From Anaerostipes rhamnosivorans (GTDB lineage: Bacteria; Bacillota; Clostridia; Lachnospirales; Lachnospiraceae): a stretch of 64,000 nucleotides of DNA. The stretch is taken from positions 963,001 to 1,027,000 of the forward strand of contig NZ_CP040058.1 in NCBI RefSeq assembly GCF_005280655.1, given 5' to 3'. Below are positions 1 to 7,913 of the stretch, one piece after another (position 1 is the stretch's first letter; every line of letters begins with the position of its first letter). The notes under the pieces were generated by a model that was not told the DNA's origin, did no database searches, and saw only the letters and a program-made list of their open reading frames with translations. A program made the translations under genes and the position numbers.

Positions 1-2
1 AC

Positions 3-1013
3 TATACGGAAAGTGCAGATTATGTTGTGATGGAATCCACATACGGAGACCGTTACCACGGGAAGCACCCGGATTATGTGGGAGAGCTGGCAGATCTGAT
101 ACAGAAGACCTTTGACAGAGGCGGCAATGTGGTCATCCCTTCGTTTGCGGTAGGAAGGACCCAGGAACTTCTCTATTATATCCGTCAGATCAAGGAGGAG
201 CACAGGGTAAAGAATCACGGAGATTTTCCTGTGTATGTGGACAGTCCCCTGGCAGTGGAAGCCACCAATGTGTTCCAGGAAAATATCCACGACACATTTG
301 ATGAGGATGCCATGGCACTGATCAACCAGGGCATTAATCCTCTGACCTTTTCAAACTTAAAACTATCCATCACAAGTATTGATTCCAAGGCTATTAACTT
401 TGACGAAGACCGGAAAGTGATCATCTCAGCTTCCGGAATGTGTGAGGCAGGACGGATCCGTCACCATTTAAAGCATAATCTATGGAAGCCTGAAAATACA
501 ATTGTATTTGTGGGCTATCAGGCTTATGGGACATTAGGGCGCGCTCTGGTTGAAGGGGCAAGTGAAGTCCGTCTGTTCGGAGAAACGATCAAAGTCGAAG
601 CCGACGTGGTGCGCCTGGAAGGTATGAGCGGCCATGCGGACAAACAAGGGCTTTCCGTCTGGGCATCGGCATTTAAAGAAAAGCCGGAGAAATATTTTAT
701 CGTCCACGGAGAGGATGAGACCTGTGATATTTTTGCGGAATATCTGGAGCATGAGTATGGGATGAAAGCAGAAGCTCCATACAGCGGAGATACTTTTGAC
801 TTGGAGACAGGAGAATGGCTCCTTCGTGTCGCACCGAAGAAGGTGCCAGAGGCCAGAAAAGGGACCAAGAGGGCTAACGCTGTGTATGCCAGGCTTTTGG
901 CGGCAGGTGAGCGCCTGCTGTCTGTGATTCGAAGGAGTGAGGGCGGGGCCAATAAAGACCTGGCCAAATTTGCGGATCAGATCAATGCGCTCTGCGACAA
1001 GTGGGAACGCTGA
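3..1013 (+). CDS. Beta-CASP metallo-beta-lactamase-fold RNA hydrolase (5' end cut by window)
   Basis: The open frame enters from the left edge, so the N-terminal part with the HxHxDH metal motif lies outside. The visible part reads VVMESTYGDRYHG, the usual beta-CASP segment that follows the first metal motifs. A conserved SGMCEAGRIRHHL block, a GMSGHAD histidine motif and a C-terminal VHGE follow. This order is typical of the RNase J/CPSF73-like 'MBL fold metallo-hydrolase RNA specificity domain' family, which cleaves RNA in the cytoplasm. About 110 C-terminal residues beyond the last motif are Lys/Arg rich and may contact RNA. The exact substrate cannot be told. The 42-base gap to the next gene allows co-transcription. 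Confidence 0.85.
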   Translation, partial: YTESADYVVMESTYGDRYHGKHPDYVGELADLIQKTFDRGGNVVIPSFAVGRTQELLYYIRQIKEEHRVKNHGDFPVYVDSPLAVEATNVFQENIHDTFDEDAMALINQGINPLTFSNLKLSITSIDSKAINFDEDRKVIISASGMCEAGRIRHHLKHNLWKPENTIVFVGYQAYGTLGRALVEGASEVRLFGETIKVEADVVRLEGMSGHADKQGLSVWASAFKEKPEKYFIVHGEDETCDIFAEYLEHEYGMKAEAPYSGDTFDLETGEWLLRVAPKKVPEARKGTKRANAVYARLLAAGERLLSVIRRSEGGANKDLAKFADQINALCDKWER

Positions 1014-1055
1014 CAAGAAGACAAGAACACCGAGTGGGCTACAAGGAGGAAAGAA

Positions 1056-1253
1056 ATGAAAGTTTTAAAATCCGACGAGATGATGTGCGACCATTGTGTG
1101 GACCGGATCAAAATCGGTCTGATGGACGCAGGGATTGAGGCGGAAGTAGAACTGAACGAAAAAAGCATTATTCTGCCTGAGGATGATGACGCTTTGATAG
1201 AAAAGGCAAAAGAAGTTTTAGGCGATCTGGGGTATTTTGCACAGGAGATGTAA
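1056..1253 (+). CDS. Small heavy-metal-associated (HMA, CopZ-like) domain protein
   Basis: A 65-residue protein preceded by an AGGAGG ribosome binding site. It carries a CxxC metal site in MMCDHCVDRI near residue 10 and ends in a GYFAQ segment, which matches the beta-alpha-beta-beta-alpha-beta ferredoxin-like fold of copper chaperones such as CopZ. The usual MxCxxC loop is present as MMCDHC. No copper ATPase lies beside it, so the partner is unknown; it may instead be a generic soft-metal or thiol protein. It follows the RNA hydrolase gene closely. Confidence 0.75.
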   Translation: MKVLKSDEMMCDHCVDRIKIGLMDAGIEAEVELNEKSIILPEDDDALIEKAKEVLGDLGYFAQEM

Positions 1254-1355
1254 GATACCCCGGACGATCCGGGAACCGTCCATGGACACGTGCATTTTTT
1301 AGTCAATCGTGGTACAATCGTAAAGTACGAAAATTGGAAGTAAACAGGAGAGAAC

Positions 1356-2093
1356 ATGAAGGAAGAAAGACGGAGTGAATCCTCCGCCGTGAGGATCAAT
1401 AAGTATTTAAGCCAGGCAGGCCTTTGTTCCAGAAGGCAGGCTGATTTTTATATAGAACAGGGAAAAGTGACAGTGGATGGAATACTGGCTGAGCCGGGGA
1501 CTAAGGTCATGGAAGGACAGGAAGTCTGCTTTGAGGGAAAACCGGTACATATGGACCGCCAGGTTGTATATCTGGCCTATCATAAGCCCAAAGGTATTGT
1601 GTGTACATCCAGCAAAGAGGAAAAAAACAATATTATCGATGCTGTCGGTTACCCAGTAAGGATTTATCCTGTGGGCCGTCTGGACAAGGACTCCCAGGGA
1701 CTGATCCTTTTGACTAATGACGGTGACGCGGCCAATGAGATCATGAAAGCCCGGAATTATCACGAAAAAGAATATGAGGTGACCGTCAACAAACGGATTA
1801 CCAACGAGTTTATACAGGGGATGAGAAACGGGGTGCCTCTTGCGGATCTCAACACGGTCACGAGAAAATGCAGTGTGAAAAAAGAAGGACCGGACAGCTT
1901 CCGTATTATCCTGACCCAGGGTTTAAACCGCCAGATCCGCCGAATGTGTGAATATTTTGGCTACAGGGTTACCAAACTAAGAAGAGTCCGGGTTATGAAT
2001 ATCAGGCTTGGTGGTTTAAAAGAAGGATCCTTCCGGAAGCTTACGCCGGAGGAAATAAAAAAGTTAAAAGAGGAACTGACCTGTGAAAGATAA
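1356..2093 (+). CDS. rluF: 23S rRNA pseudouridine synthase, RluF type
   Basis: A 245-residue protein that isomerises a uridine in large-subunit rRNA. An N-terminal S4 RNA-binding domain (INKYLSQAGLCSRRQAD, about residues 14-30) is followed by the RsuA-family catalytic motif GRLDKDSQGLILLTND, whose Asp is the nucleophile. The DKDSQGL wording matches RluF rather than RluB, whose motif reads DVNTCGLL. The C-terminal GLNRQIRRMCEYFGY block also matches RluF. Its last 11 bases overlap ligA, so the two genes are translationally linked. A possible -10 element, TACAAT, lies at about 1313. Confidence 0.9.
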   Translation: MKEERRSESSAVRINKYLSQAGLCSRRQADFYIEQGKVTVDGILAEPGTKVMEGQEVCFEGKPVHMDRQVVYLAYHKPKGIVCTSSKEEKNNIIDAVGYPVRIYPVGRLDKDSQGLILLTNDGDAANEIMKARNYHEKEYEVTVNKRITNEFIQGMRNGVPLADLNTVTRKCSVKKEGPDSFRIILTQGLNRQIRRMCEYFGYRVTKLRRVRVMNIRLGGLKEGSFRKLTPEEIKKLKEELTCER

Positions 2094-4038
2094 GTTTGAC
2101 CGAATGAAAGAACTGATCCAGATCCTGAGTGAGGCGTCGAAAGCCTACTATCAGGAAAATAAAGAGATCATGAGTAATTTTGAATATGACAAGCTCTACG
2201 ATGAGCTTTTGGAGCTGGAGAAAGAAACAGATACGGTGCTGGCGGACAGTCCCTCTGTCCATGTAGGATATGAGCTTTTGACGTCCCTGGAAAAGGAGGC
2301 CCACACATCTCCAATGCTTTCCCTGGATAAGACAAAGGAAGTGGGAGAACTGGCAGAATGGCTGGGAGATCAAAAGGGGCTGCTTTCGTGGAAGCTGGAT
2401 GGGCTTACAATCGTTCTCACCTACCAGGATGGAGTCCTGTCAAAGGCCGTTACCCGGGGAAACGGGGAAGTCGGCGAGGTGGTGACCAACAATGCCAGGG
2501 TATTTGTGAATCTGCCGAAAAAGATTGCCTACAAAGGAAATCTGGTGATACGCGGTGAGGCAGTGATCCACTATTCTGACTTTAAAAGAATGAATGAAGA
2601 ATTGGAAGATCTGGACAGTAGATATAAGAATCCAAGGAATCTATGCAGCGGTTCTGTAAGACAGCTGAATAATGAGGTGACAGCTAAGCGGAATGTCCGT
2701 TTTTATGGTTTTTCCGTAGCTGATGTTCCAGATGTGGATTTCCATAATTCTGTGGAAGAAAAGTTTATCTGGGCAAAGGGCCTTGGTTTTGACATGGTGG
2801 ATTATGTGACTGTCACATCGGATACAGTGGCTTCTGAGGTAGAGTCTTTCTCTAAGAAGATCGAGAGCAATGACCAGCCGTCAGACGGACTTGTGCTGAT
2901 CTATGATGATATTGCTTACGGCAGAAGCCTGGGAACCACTGCTAAATTTCCAAGGGATTCCATTGCCTTTAAATGGGCCGACGAAATCGCGGAGACCACA
3001 TTGGAGGAGATCGAATGGAGTCCTTCCAGAACAGGGCTTATCAATCCGGTGGCCATCTTTGATCCTGTGGAACTGGAGGGTTCCACGGTCAGCCGTGCCA
3101 GCCTCCACAATATCAGTGTCATGGAGGAATTGGAACTGGGAGTCGGAGACCAGATTTCAGTCTACAAGGCTAATATGATCATCCCACAGCTGGCCCAAAA
3201 CCATACCAGAAGCGGCAACGCCGCTATCCCCGATACCTGTCCTGCGTGCGGCGGGAAGACAGAGATTGAGGAAGAGAACGGCATCCGGACACTAGTCTGT
3301 CCCAATCAATTCTGTAGTGCCAAAAAGATCAAGCTTTTTTCGCATTTTGTGTCGAGAGACGCGATGAACGTGGACGGGTTGTCTGAAGCTTCTTTGCACA
3401 AGCTGATGGAAAAGGGGCTTTTAACAGAGCTTTATGATTTGTACACACTGAAAGAACACAAAGAAGAGATCGTGGAGATGGAAGGATTCGGAGAGAAGTC
3501 ATTTTCCAACCTTGTGGATGCCATAGAACAGTCCAAGAAAGCCACTCTTCCCAAGTTTCTTTATGGGCTTGGGATTGCCAACGTGGGTCTTTCCAACGCA
3601 AAACTTATCTGCAGGCATTTTGGGGATGACCTGGATGCCATCCGGACTGCGCAGGCGGAAGATTTTACGGTGATCGACGGCATCGGACCGATCATCGGTG
3701 AGTCCGTGAGCCAGTATTTCCTTCTGGAAAATAACAGACAGACTGTGGACGGCCTGCTTGAGTATGTGGAGATCCAGAAGCAGGAGGAGCCGGACACGGA
3801 GAAAAAATTGGAAGGTAAGACCTTTGTGATCACCGGGTCCCTGAATCATTATGAAAACCGGAAGCAGCTGCAGGAGCAGATCGAAGCACTCGGAGGAAAA
3901 GCCACAGGTTCTGTGACAAAAAAGACGGACTATCTGATCAACAATGACAGGAATTCTTCGTCATCAAAAAATAAAAAGGCCAGGGAGCTGGAAATACCGA
4001 TTTTAACGGAAGAGGAATTTATGGACATGATAAAATAA
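2083..4038 (+). CDS. ligA: NAD-dependent DNA ligase
   Basis: A 651-residue ligase that seals nicks using NAD+. Domain order: N-terminal Ia region, adenylation domain with the nucleophile Lys in WKLDG (about residue 104), OB fold, a four-Cys zinc finger (CPAC...CPNQFC), helix-hairpin-helix repeats (GFGEKSF, IDGIGPIIG) and a C-terminal BRCT domain with GKTFVITGSL. The start is a GTG inside the end of rluF. The conserved NPRNxxxGSxRQL motif appears as NPRNLCSGSVRQL, more diverged than in the main replicative LigA of many bacteria. Some Clostridia carry a second LigA, so this may be the accessory copy; that is inference. Confidence 0.93.
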   Translation: MKDKFDRMKELIQILSEASKAYYQENKEIMSNFEYDKLYDELLELEKETDTVLADSPSVHVGYELLTSLEKEAHTSPMLSLDKTKEVGELAEWLGDQKGLLSWKLDGLTIVLTYQDGVLSKAVTRGNGEVGEVVTNNARVFVNLPKKIAYKGNLVIRGEAVIHYSDFKRMNEELEDLDSRYKNPRNLCSGSVRQLNNEVTAKRNVRFYGFSVADVPDVDFHNSVEEKFIWAKGLGFDMVDYVTVTSDTVASEVESFSKKIESNDQPSDGLVLIYDDIAYGRSLGTTAKFPRDSIAFKWADEIAETTLEEIEWSPSRTGLINPVAIFDPVELEGSTVSRASLHNISVMEELELGVGDQISVYKANMIIPQLAQNHTRSGNAAIPDTCPACGGKTEIEEENGIRTLVCPNQFCSAKKIKLFSHFVSRDAMNVDGLSEASLHKLMEKGLLTELYDLYTLKEHKEEIVEMEGFGEKSFSNLVDAIEQSKKATLPKFLYGLGIANVGLSNAKLICRHFGDDLDAIRTAQAEDFTVIDGIGPIIGESVSQYFLLENNRQTVDGLLEYVEIQKQEEPDTEKKLEGKTFVITGSLNHYENRKQLQEQIEALGGKATGSVTKKTDYLINNDRNSSSSKNKKARELEIPILTEEEFMDMIK

Positions 4039-4050
4039 GGAAGATATAGG

Positions 4051-5421
4051 ATGAAACGAAGAATTATTTCATGGATGCTGGCAGCAGTGATGATCGTCAC
4101 GTCCGCGGCAGCAGCGTTTATGGGAAATGAAAAACAGGCAGAAGCTGCATCTGCATTTAAAGTGCATTTCATTGAGGTTGGCACCGGAGACGGTGCCATG
4201 CTTCAGTATGGCTCAGGAAAGAGTGCAAAATACGCATTGATCGATGCAGGACCTCAAACTACACAGCTTCTGGGCGGCAAAACGGTCAATGTAGGCCAGA
4301 GAGTACATAACTATTTAAAAAAGTATAAGATCCGAAGGCTGGAATTTGTTATCATGACACATCCTCACAAGGACCATATCGGAGGATTTATTTCCATACT
4401 GAAAGATCGGTCAATCTCTGTAGGAACAGTGTATGCCACACAGCAGCCAGTTTATAATCATTATTCGGGAGATGATGATTTTTATAGTACAAAAACGTAC
4501 CATACTGTCAATCAACTGATTAAAAAGCGGGAGATACCGGTGGTCGTCCCACGGATGAAGTCCTCAATTTATCTAGGCAAAGCAAAGCTGACATTTTATT
4601 CACCTGGACGGGGCAATTTTAAGTATGGACGAGAAGTTGATTATAATTCCCGGCAGATTAACAAATTTTCACTGGTGTGCAGAATTACTTACGGAAGGAA
4701 TTCGTTTCTTATGGCAGGGGATACCCAGCAGGAAACTGAATACAACATGATAAATAAGAAACTGAATCTCAAATCCCAGGTGCTGAAGGTTCCACATCAC
4801 GGATATGAGGATGTACGTAACAAGGATGCAAAAGGCAGATTTTCGTCCAACCATAAAAAGTTTTTTGACAAGGTGAAGCCTGCAATATCAATTATAAGCA
4901 ATGGGTATAGAAATAAAGACAAAGTGCCCTCTGGTCTGATTACTAGGGAACTTTCCAAGTCTAATATTTATACTACAGGCGATAACGGTAATATTATCGT
5001 GGCTTCCAACGGAAGTAAGTTGAGTGTCAGTACTTCAAGAAATAAAAATGAGCCTGCCAAAGCCAGTACCTATATTTCATCTAAAAAGTCTTCTCTTCTT
5101 CTGAAAAAGATGTCGGTGAAGTCCAATGGAAAGAAAAAGCTGGATATCGTTTCCGTTGATTCTAAAGATATATATAATGTCAAAGAAAAAAAGCCGCTGA
5201 AAATCTCAATCAAGGCAAAACCGCAGTCTTTTACGAGAATTAAGAGTATTCAGTATAAACTGGTGAAAAAGGGAAAGAGCAGTACCAGGTACCGCTGGAA
5301 GACCGGTAGGACTGTCAAGGTAAAGAAAGGATTTAAAGGCAGCCTTTATATCAAGTACAATACAATCTCCGGAAGTACAATGGTTAAAACAAAGGGATTT
5401 GTGATAAAAAAGAAGAAATAA
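4051..5421 (+). CDS. Secreted ComEC-like metallo-beta-lactamase-fold protein (paralogue of 26465-28189)
   Basis: A 456-residue protein with an N-terminal signal peptide (KRR, a hydrophobic stretch, then AEA-A near residue 34). The MBL domain starts at FKVHFIEVGTGDGAML and includes HPHKDHIGG, MAGDTQ and VPHHG, the metal-binding pattern of the ComEC/Rec2 C-terminal hydrolase domain. Here the domain is exported on its own, without the ComEC membrane channel. After about residue 330 the protein becomes Lys/Ser rich and beta-strand-like, ending GFVIKKKK, probably a surface module. The substrate is unknown; an extracellular nuclease or phosphodiesterase is a reasonable guess. It is 13 bases after ligA and just before metA. 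Confidence 0.8.
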   Translation: MKRRIISWMLAAVMIVTSAAAAFMGNEKQAEAASAFKVHFIEVGTGDGAMLQYGSGKSAKYALIDAGPQTTQLLGGKTVNVGQRVHNYLKKYKIRRLEFVIMTHPHKDHIGGFISILKDRSISVGTVYATQQPVYNHYSGDDDFYSTKTYHTVNQLIKKREIPVVVPRMKSSIYLGKAKLTFYSPGRGNFKYGREVDYNSRQINKFSLVCRITYGRNSFLMAGDTQQETEYNMINKKLNLKSQVLKVPHHGYEDVRNKDAKGRFSSNHKKFFDKVKPAISIISNGYRNKDKVPSGLITRELSKSNIYTTGDNGNIIVASNGSKLSVSTSRNKNEPAKASTYISSKKSSLLLKKMSVKSNGKKKLDIVSVDSKDIYNVKEKKPLKISIKAKPQSFTRIKSIQYKLVKKGKSSTRYRWKTGRTVKVKKGFKGSLYIKYNTISGSTMVKTKGFVIKKKK

Positions 5422-5441
5422 GAGTAAAGGAGCGTGTAATT

Positions 5442-6347
5442 ATGCCGATAAGAATTGATACGGACCTGCCGGCAAGGGCTATCCTGGAAGAAGAGAATGT
5501 GTTTGTAATGGATATAGACCGAGCAGTGACACAGGATATCCGGCCTCTGAGGATAGCAATCTTAAATCTGATGCCAAATAAACTGGATACAGAGCTGCAT
5601 CTGCTCAGGAGTCTTTCTAATACTCCATTGCAGATCGATATTACTTTTTTAAAGACGGCATCCTATGAACCAACGCATGTACCGGAATCCCACATGGAAA
5701 AATTTTATGTATATTTTGATGATGTGAGAGATAAAAAATTTGACGGGATGATCATAACGGGGGCTCCTGTGGAACTGAAAGAATTTGAGGATGTTGATTA
5801 TTGGGAAGAAGTTGCGGAGATCATGGAGTGGACGAAAAAGAATGTTACGTCCACCTTACATATCTGCTGGGCCGCTCAGGCAGGATTGTATTATCATTAT
5901 GGAGTGAAAAAAAATGTGCTGGATCAAAAGATCTCGGGTGTATACCGCCATCATCCCCTTCATAAAAAAACTCTGCTGGTGAGAGGATTTGATGACTACT
6001 TTTTTGTTCCCCATTCCAGAAACACTGGTGTGGACGGAGAGGCAATCAGACAGTGTAAAGAATTAACTGTAGTGGCTGAATCAGAGGAAACCGGACCATA
6101 TCTGATCTTAAACGAGGACGGAAGCCAGATCTTTGTCACAGGGCATCCTGAATATGATGTGATGTCGCTGCACCAGGAGTATGTAAGGGATATCAATCGG
6201 GGACTTAATCCTGAGATTCCAAAGAATTATTATCTGGATGACGATCCGAAAAAAGGACCGGTGAAATCTTGGAGATGCCATGCCAATGCTATGTATTATA
6301 ATTGGCTGAATTATTACGTTTATCAGGCGACCCCTTACGATTTGTAG
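5442..6347 (+). CDS. metA: Homoserine O-acetyltransferase of the MetA family
   Basis: A 301-residue enzyme that acylates L-homoserine in methionine synthesis. Aligned residue by residue with E. coli MetA, the catalytic Cys142 (HICWAAQAG), His235 and Glu237 (GHPEYD) are present. Residue 111 is Glu (GAPVELKEF) where E. coli has Gly. In this family Glu111 is established to select acetyl-CoA and Gly111 succinyl-CoA, so the product should be O-acetylhomoserine in spite of the usual 'succinyltransferase' label. The start has RBS AAAGGAG. A strong terminator follows at 6414. No methionine riboswitch was seen in the 20-base upstream gap. Confidence 0.95.
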   Translation: MPIRIDTDLPARAILEEENVFVMDIDRAVTQDIRPLRIAILNLMPNKLDTELHLLRSLSNTPLQIDITFLKTASYEPTHVPESHMEKFYVYFDDVRDKKFDGMIITGAPVELKEFEDVDYWEEVAEIMEWTKKNVTSTLHICWAAQAGLYYHYGVKKNVLDQKISGVYRHHPLHKKTLLVRGFDDYFFVPHSRNTGVDGEAIRQCKELTVVAESEETGPYLILNEDGSQIFVTGHPEYDVMSLHQEYVRDINRGLNPEIPKNYYLDDDPKKGPVKSWRCHANAMYYNWLNYYVYQATPYDL

Positions 6348-6413
6348 AAATACCTTTTCATGAGGTTTTTCTATGGGATTCGCGGACATATATGGGATGT
6401 GATGAAATTAGTG

Positions 6414-6453
6414 AAGACAGATATAACTTTAAAAAGCTATATCTGTCTTTTTT
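6414..6453 (+). terminator. Rho-independent terminator after metA
   Basis: Perfect 12-bp arms AAGACAGATATA (6414-6425) and TATATCTGTCTT (6438-6449) are followed by a run of T. It closes the metA transcript and faces the minus-strand HTH gene. Confidence 0.9.
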
Positions 6454-6469
6454 CTTTAACTCTATATTG

Positions 6470-6670
6470 TTAATTGATTTCTATATATTCTATGATATCT
6501 GGTACTTCACATTGAAGAAGCTTACACAATTGGTCAATTGTATTTGTCGTGATACCTTTCCCGTGTTTTATGGCATAATAGGTCGAACGCGAAAACCCGC
6601 GTTTTAAGAGTTTATAAGAACTTATATTTTTTTCTTTCATGGTACGAAATAATGGGTTATAGCTGATCAT
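6470..6670 (-). CDS. Small XRE/Cro-type helix-turn-helix regulator
   Basis: A 66-residue protein on the minus strand. The ATG at 6670 is chosen because AAGAGG lies 7 bases upstream; a longer 85-residue reading would overlap the upstream broken copy. The core reads GFSRSTYYAIKHGKGITTNTIDQLCKLL, the single-domain HTH found in small YozG-like regulators, and the protein ends in DIIEY. A frameshifted homologue lies directly upstream at 6702-6904 in the same orientation. The gene sits in an AT-rich stretch of small and broken genes. Its target is unknown. Confidence 0.75.
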   Translation of the reverse strand: MISYNPLFRTMKEKNISSYKLLKRGFSRSTYYAIKHGKGITTNTIDQLCKLLQCEVPDIIEYIEIN

Positions 6671-6701
6671 GAATATACCTCTTAGATTGTGAATAGTCTT
6701 A

Positions 6702-6904
6702 TTATTCTTTTTCATCTTTATATTCAAGAATGTCAGAGACAGGGCACTCTAATAATCTACAAAGCTGGTCAATTGTGTTTGTACTAATGCTGTTTCCCTG
6801 TTGTATTGAATAATAAGTTGATTTGGAAAAGTCTTTTTAAATAAAGCATAGGAGGAAATTTGTTTTTTTGACATTGTTTTGAAGAGAGGTTTATAGTTGA
6901 TCAT
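6702..6904 (-). pseudogene. Frameshifted second copy of the small HTH regulator
   Basis: Reading from ATG at 6904 gives MINYKPLFKTMSKKQISSY, parallel to MISYNPLFRTMKEKNISSY of the neighbour. About 25 codons in, one base is missing after AAAAAG. In the next frame the match resumes as FSKSTYYSIQQGNSISTNT and continues to DILEYKDEKE and a stop at 6702. The copy is therefore a 1-base-deletion pseudogene of a tandem duplication, unless the base is a sequencing error. A good RBS (GAGAGG) is still present upstream, so the loss looks recent. Confidence 0.75.
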
Positions 6905-7052
6905 ATAAAGTTCCTCTCTTTTATTCTATAAAACAATTGTAAAATTATACTCGTATATTGAATATGTATGAAAATCCGAGTGCAATGTTGTATATATAGG
7001 TTGGCTTTTGAATAATAACCTTGATATAAAATCAAAAGAAGGGATTTGTCAT

Positions 7053-7314
7053 ATGTGTGATTTTATTAATTTGTTGTCGAGAATGAATCTAAAAGAGAAA
7101 GAAAAAACAGAGATTTGAGGAGGCCGCCAAAGAGATATCTGGAAAAACAGTAAAAATAGACAACATCAATCTAAGTGAAGAGCAGTGGCAAGCCGTAGAT
7201 AGTGCTTTATGCGCAAGTAGTCAACTATGGTCTTTTATGGATCGGATCACAAATAAAAAGTTTGCCTCAATGAGAAGATGTTTTAAAAAGGAAGAAAACA
7301 ATGAAAAAATATAA
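7053..7314 (+). pseudogene. Small ORF interrupted by +1 frameshift in a run of six A
   Basis: ATG at 7053 opens a frame that stops after 21 codons at a TGA within GATTTGAGG. Taking one A out of the A6 run at about 7107 restores one frame, reading ...KEKEKQRFEEAAKEISG and then NLSEEQWQAVDSALCASS, to a stop at 7314 (about 86 residues in all). The second half is hydrophilic and plausibly coding. I do not recognise the family. It overlaps the next small gene by 14 bases, so the pair was probably an operon. The break may be a true mutation, phase variation in the A-run, or a sequencing error. Confidence 0.5.
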
Positions 7315-7429
7315 ATGGATTATTGTTGTAACAATAATTACAATTGGTTTTATATATTATAGTGTGAGCGGCAGTGAGATAACGGGTTCTACAGCATGTT
7401 TTTCAGATGAGATTAACAAGATACAATAA
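7301..7429 (+). CDS. Small single-pass membrane or secreted peptide, 42 residues
   Basis: ATG at 7301 follows AAGGAAG and overlaps the end of the preceding frameshifted ORF. The product starts MKKYKWIIVVTIITIGFIYY, a positive N-terminus plus one hydrophobic segment, then a short hydrophilic tail with a single Cys (TACFSDEINKIQ). It could be a membrane-anchored peptide, a cleaved secreted peptide or a leftover of a larger gene. No modifying enzyme or exporter is beside it. I do not recognise it. Confidence 0.4.
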   Translation: MKKYKWIIVVTIITIGFIYYSVSGSEITGSTACFSDEINKIQ

Positions 7430-7587
7430 AGAGGAAAAATAATATTTGGAGTTTTTGAATACTAAGGATAAAGTCATATGTACAAAAAAAGTATGACAAA
7501 GTAAAAAGTGGAGGAAAAGAGATACTCTATGGTATTATGTATAGGAAAAACGCTTTTCTATGGCTTGAAGAAAAGGAGATAGAATAA
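7430..7587 (+). other. Probable gene remnant
   Basis: Two short open frames suggest eroded coding sequence. One reads RGKIIFGVFEY from 7430 to a stop. Another, open from 7459 to a TAA at 7585, reads KKYDKVKSGGKEILYG and then NAFLWLEEKEIE but has no start codon. The composition looks like protein, but no intact gene can be drawn. The segment is followed by unassigned AT-rich sequence up to the terminator at 7742. Confidence 0.3.
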
Positions 7588-7741
7588 AGACGAAAGCAGA
7601 TACATTATTATGATAATTTCATTAGAGCCTCAAAGATGAAACTTGGTTCTGCCGTTGACAGATTCAAGATCTTTGTGATAACATAACGATAAGGAATTCC
7701 TGAATTAAAACAAAATATGATTGTCGTATAGAGATTTGAAT

Positions 7742-7787
7742 ATGACAGAAGATTATGGCTCAGCCATAATTTTCTGTCATTTTTTTG
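7742..7787 (+). terminator. Strong rho-independent terminator
   Basis: A long stem, with outer ATGACAGAA (7742-7750) pairing TTCTGTCAT (7772-7780) and inner ATTATGGC pairing GCCATAAT, is followed by seven T. It ends the remnant region. The stretch 7588-7741 before it holds nothing I can assign. Confidence 0.9.
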
Positions 7788-7869
7788 TTCTATAGGAAAG
7801 ATCTTTGAACCTCTCTATGGAACAAAAAAGCCCTGCGGGCACTATGCACACAAAATGGGTAAAGAAATC

Positions 7870-7886
7870 ATTTGACGTCGTCAAAT
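7870..7886. promoter_or_regulatory. Perfect palindrome, candidate operator
   Basis: ATTTGACGTCGTCAAAT is a perfect 8-1-8 inverted repeat that ends 28 bases before the dehydrogenase start at 7914. Its TTGACG could also serve as a -35 element, but no good -10 follows at 17 bases. This suggests a repressor or activator site for the downstream dehydrogenase-PTS genes. Which regulator binds is unknown. Confidence 0.5.
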
Positions 7887-7913
7887 CACTTCGTTTACAG
7901 AAAGGTTGTCAGG

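Noticed and set aside
5421..5442. SAM or other methionine riboswitch for metA
   Set aside because: Only 20 bases separate metA from the previous gene; no room and no conserved motif.
7824..7840. GCCC-TGC-GGGC hairpin with a T run on the minus strand
   Set aside because: Only a 4-bp stem and no minus-strand gene ends here.
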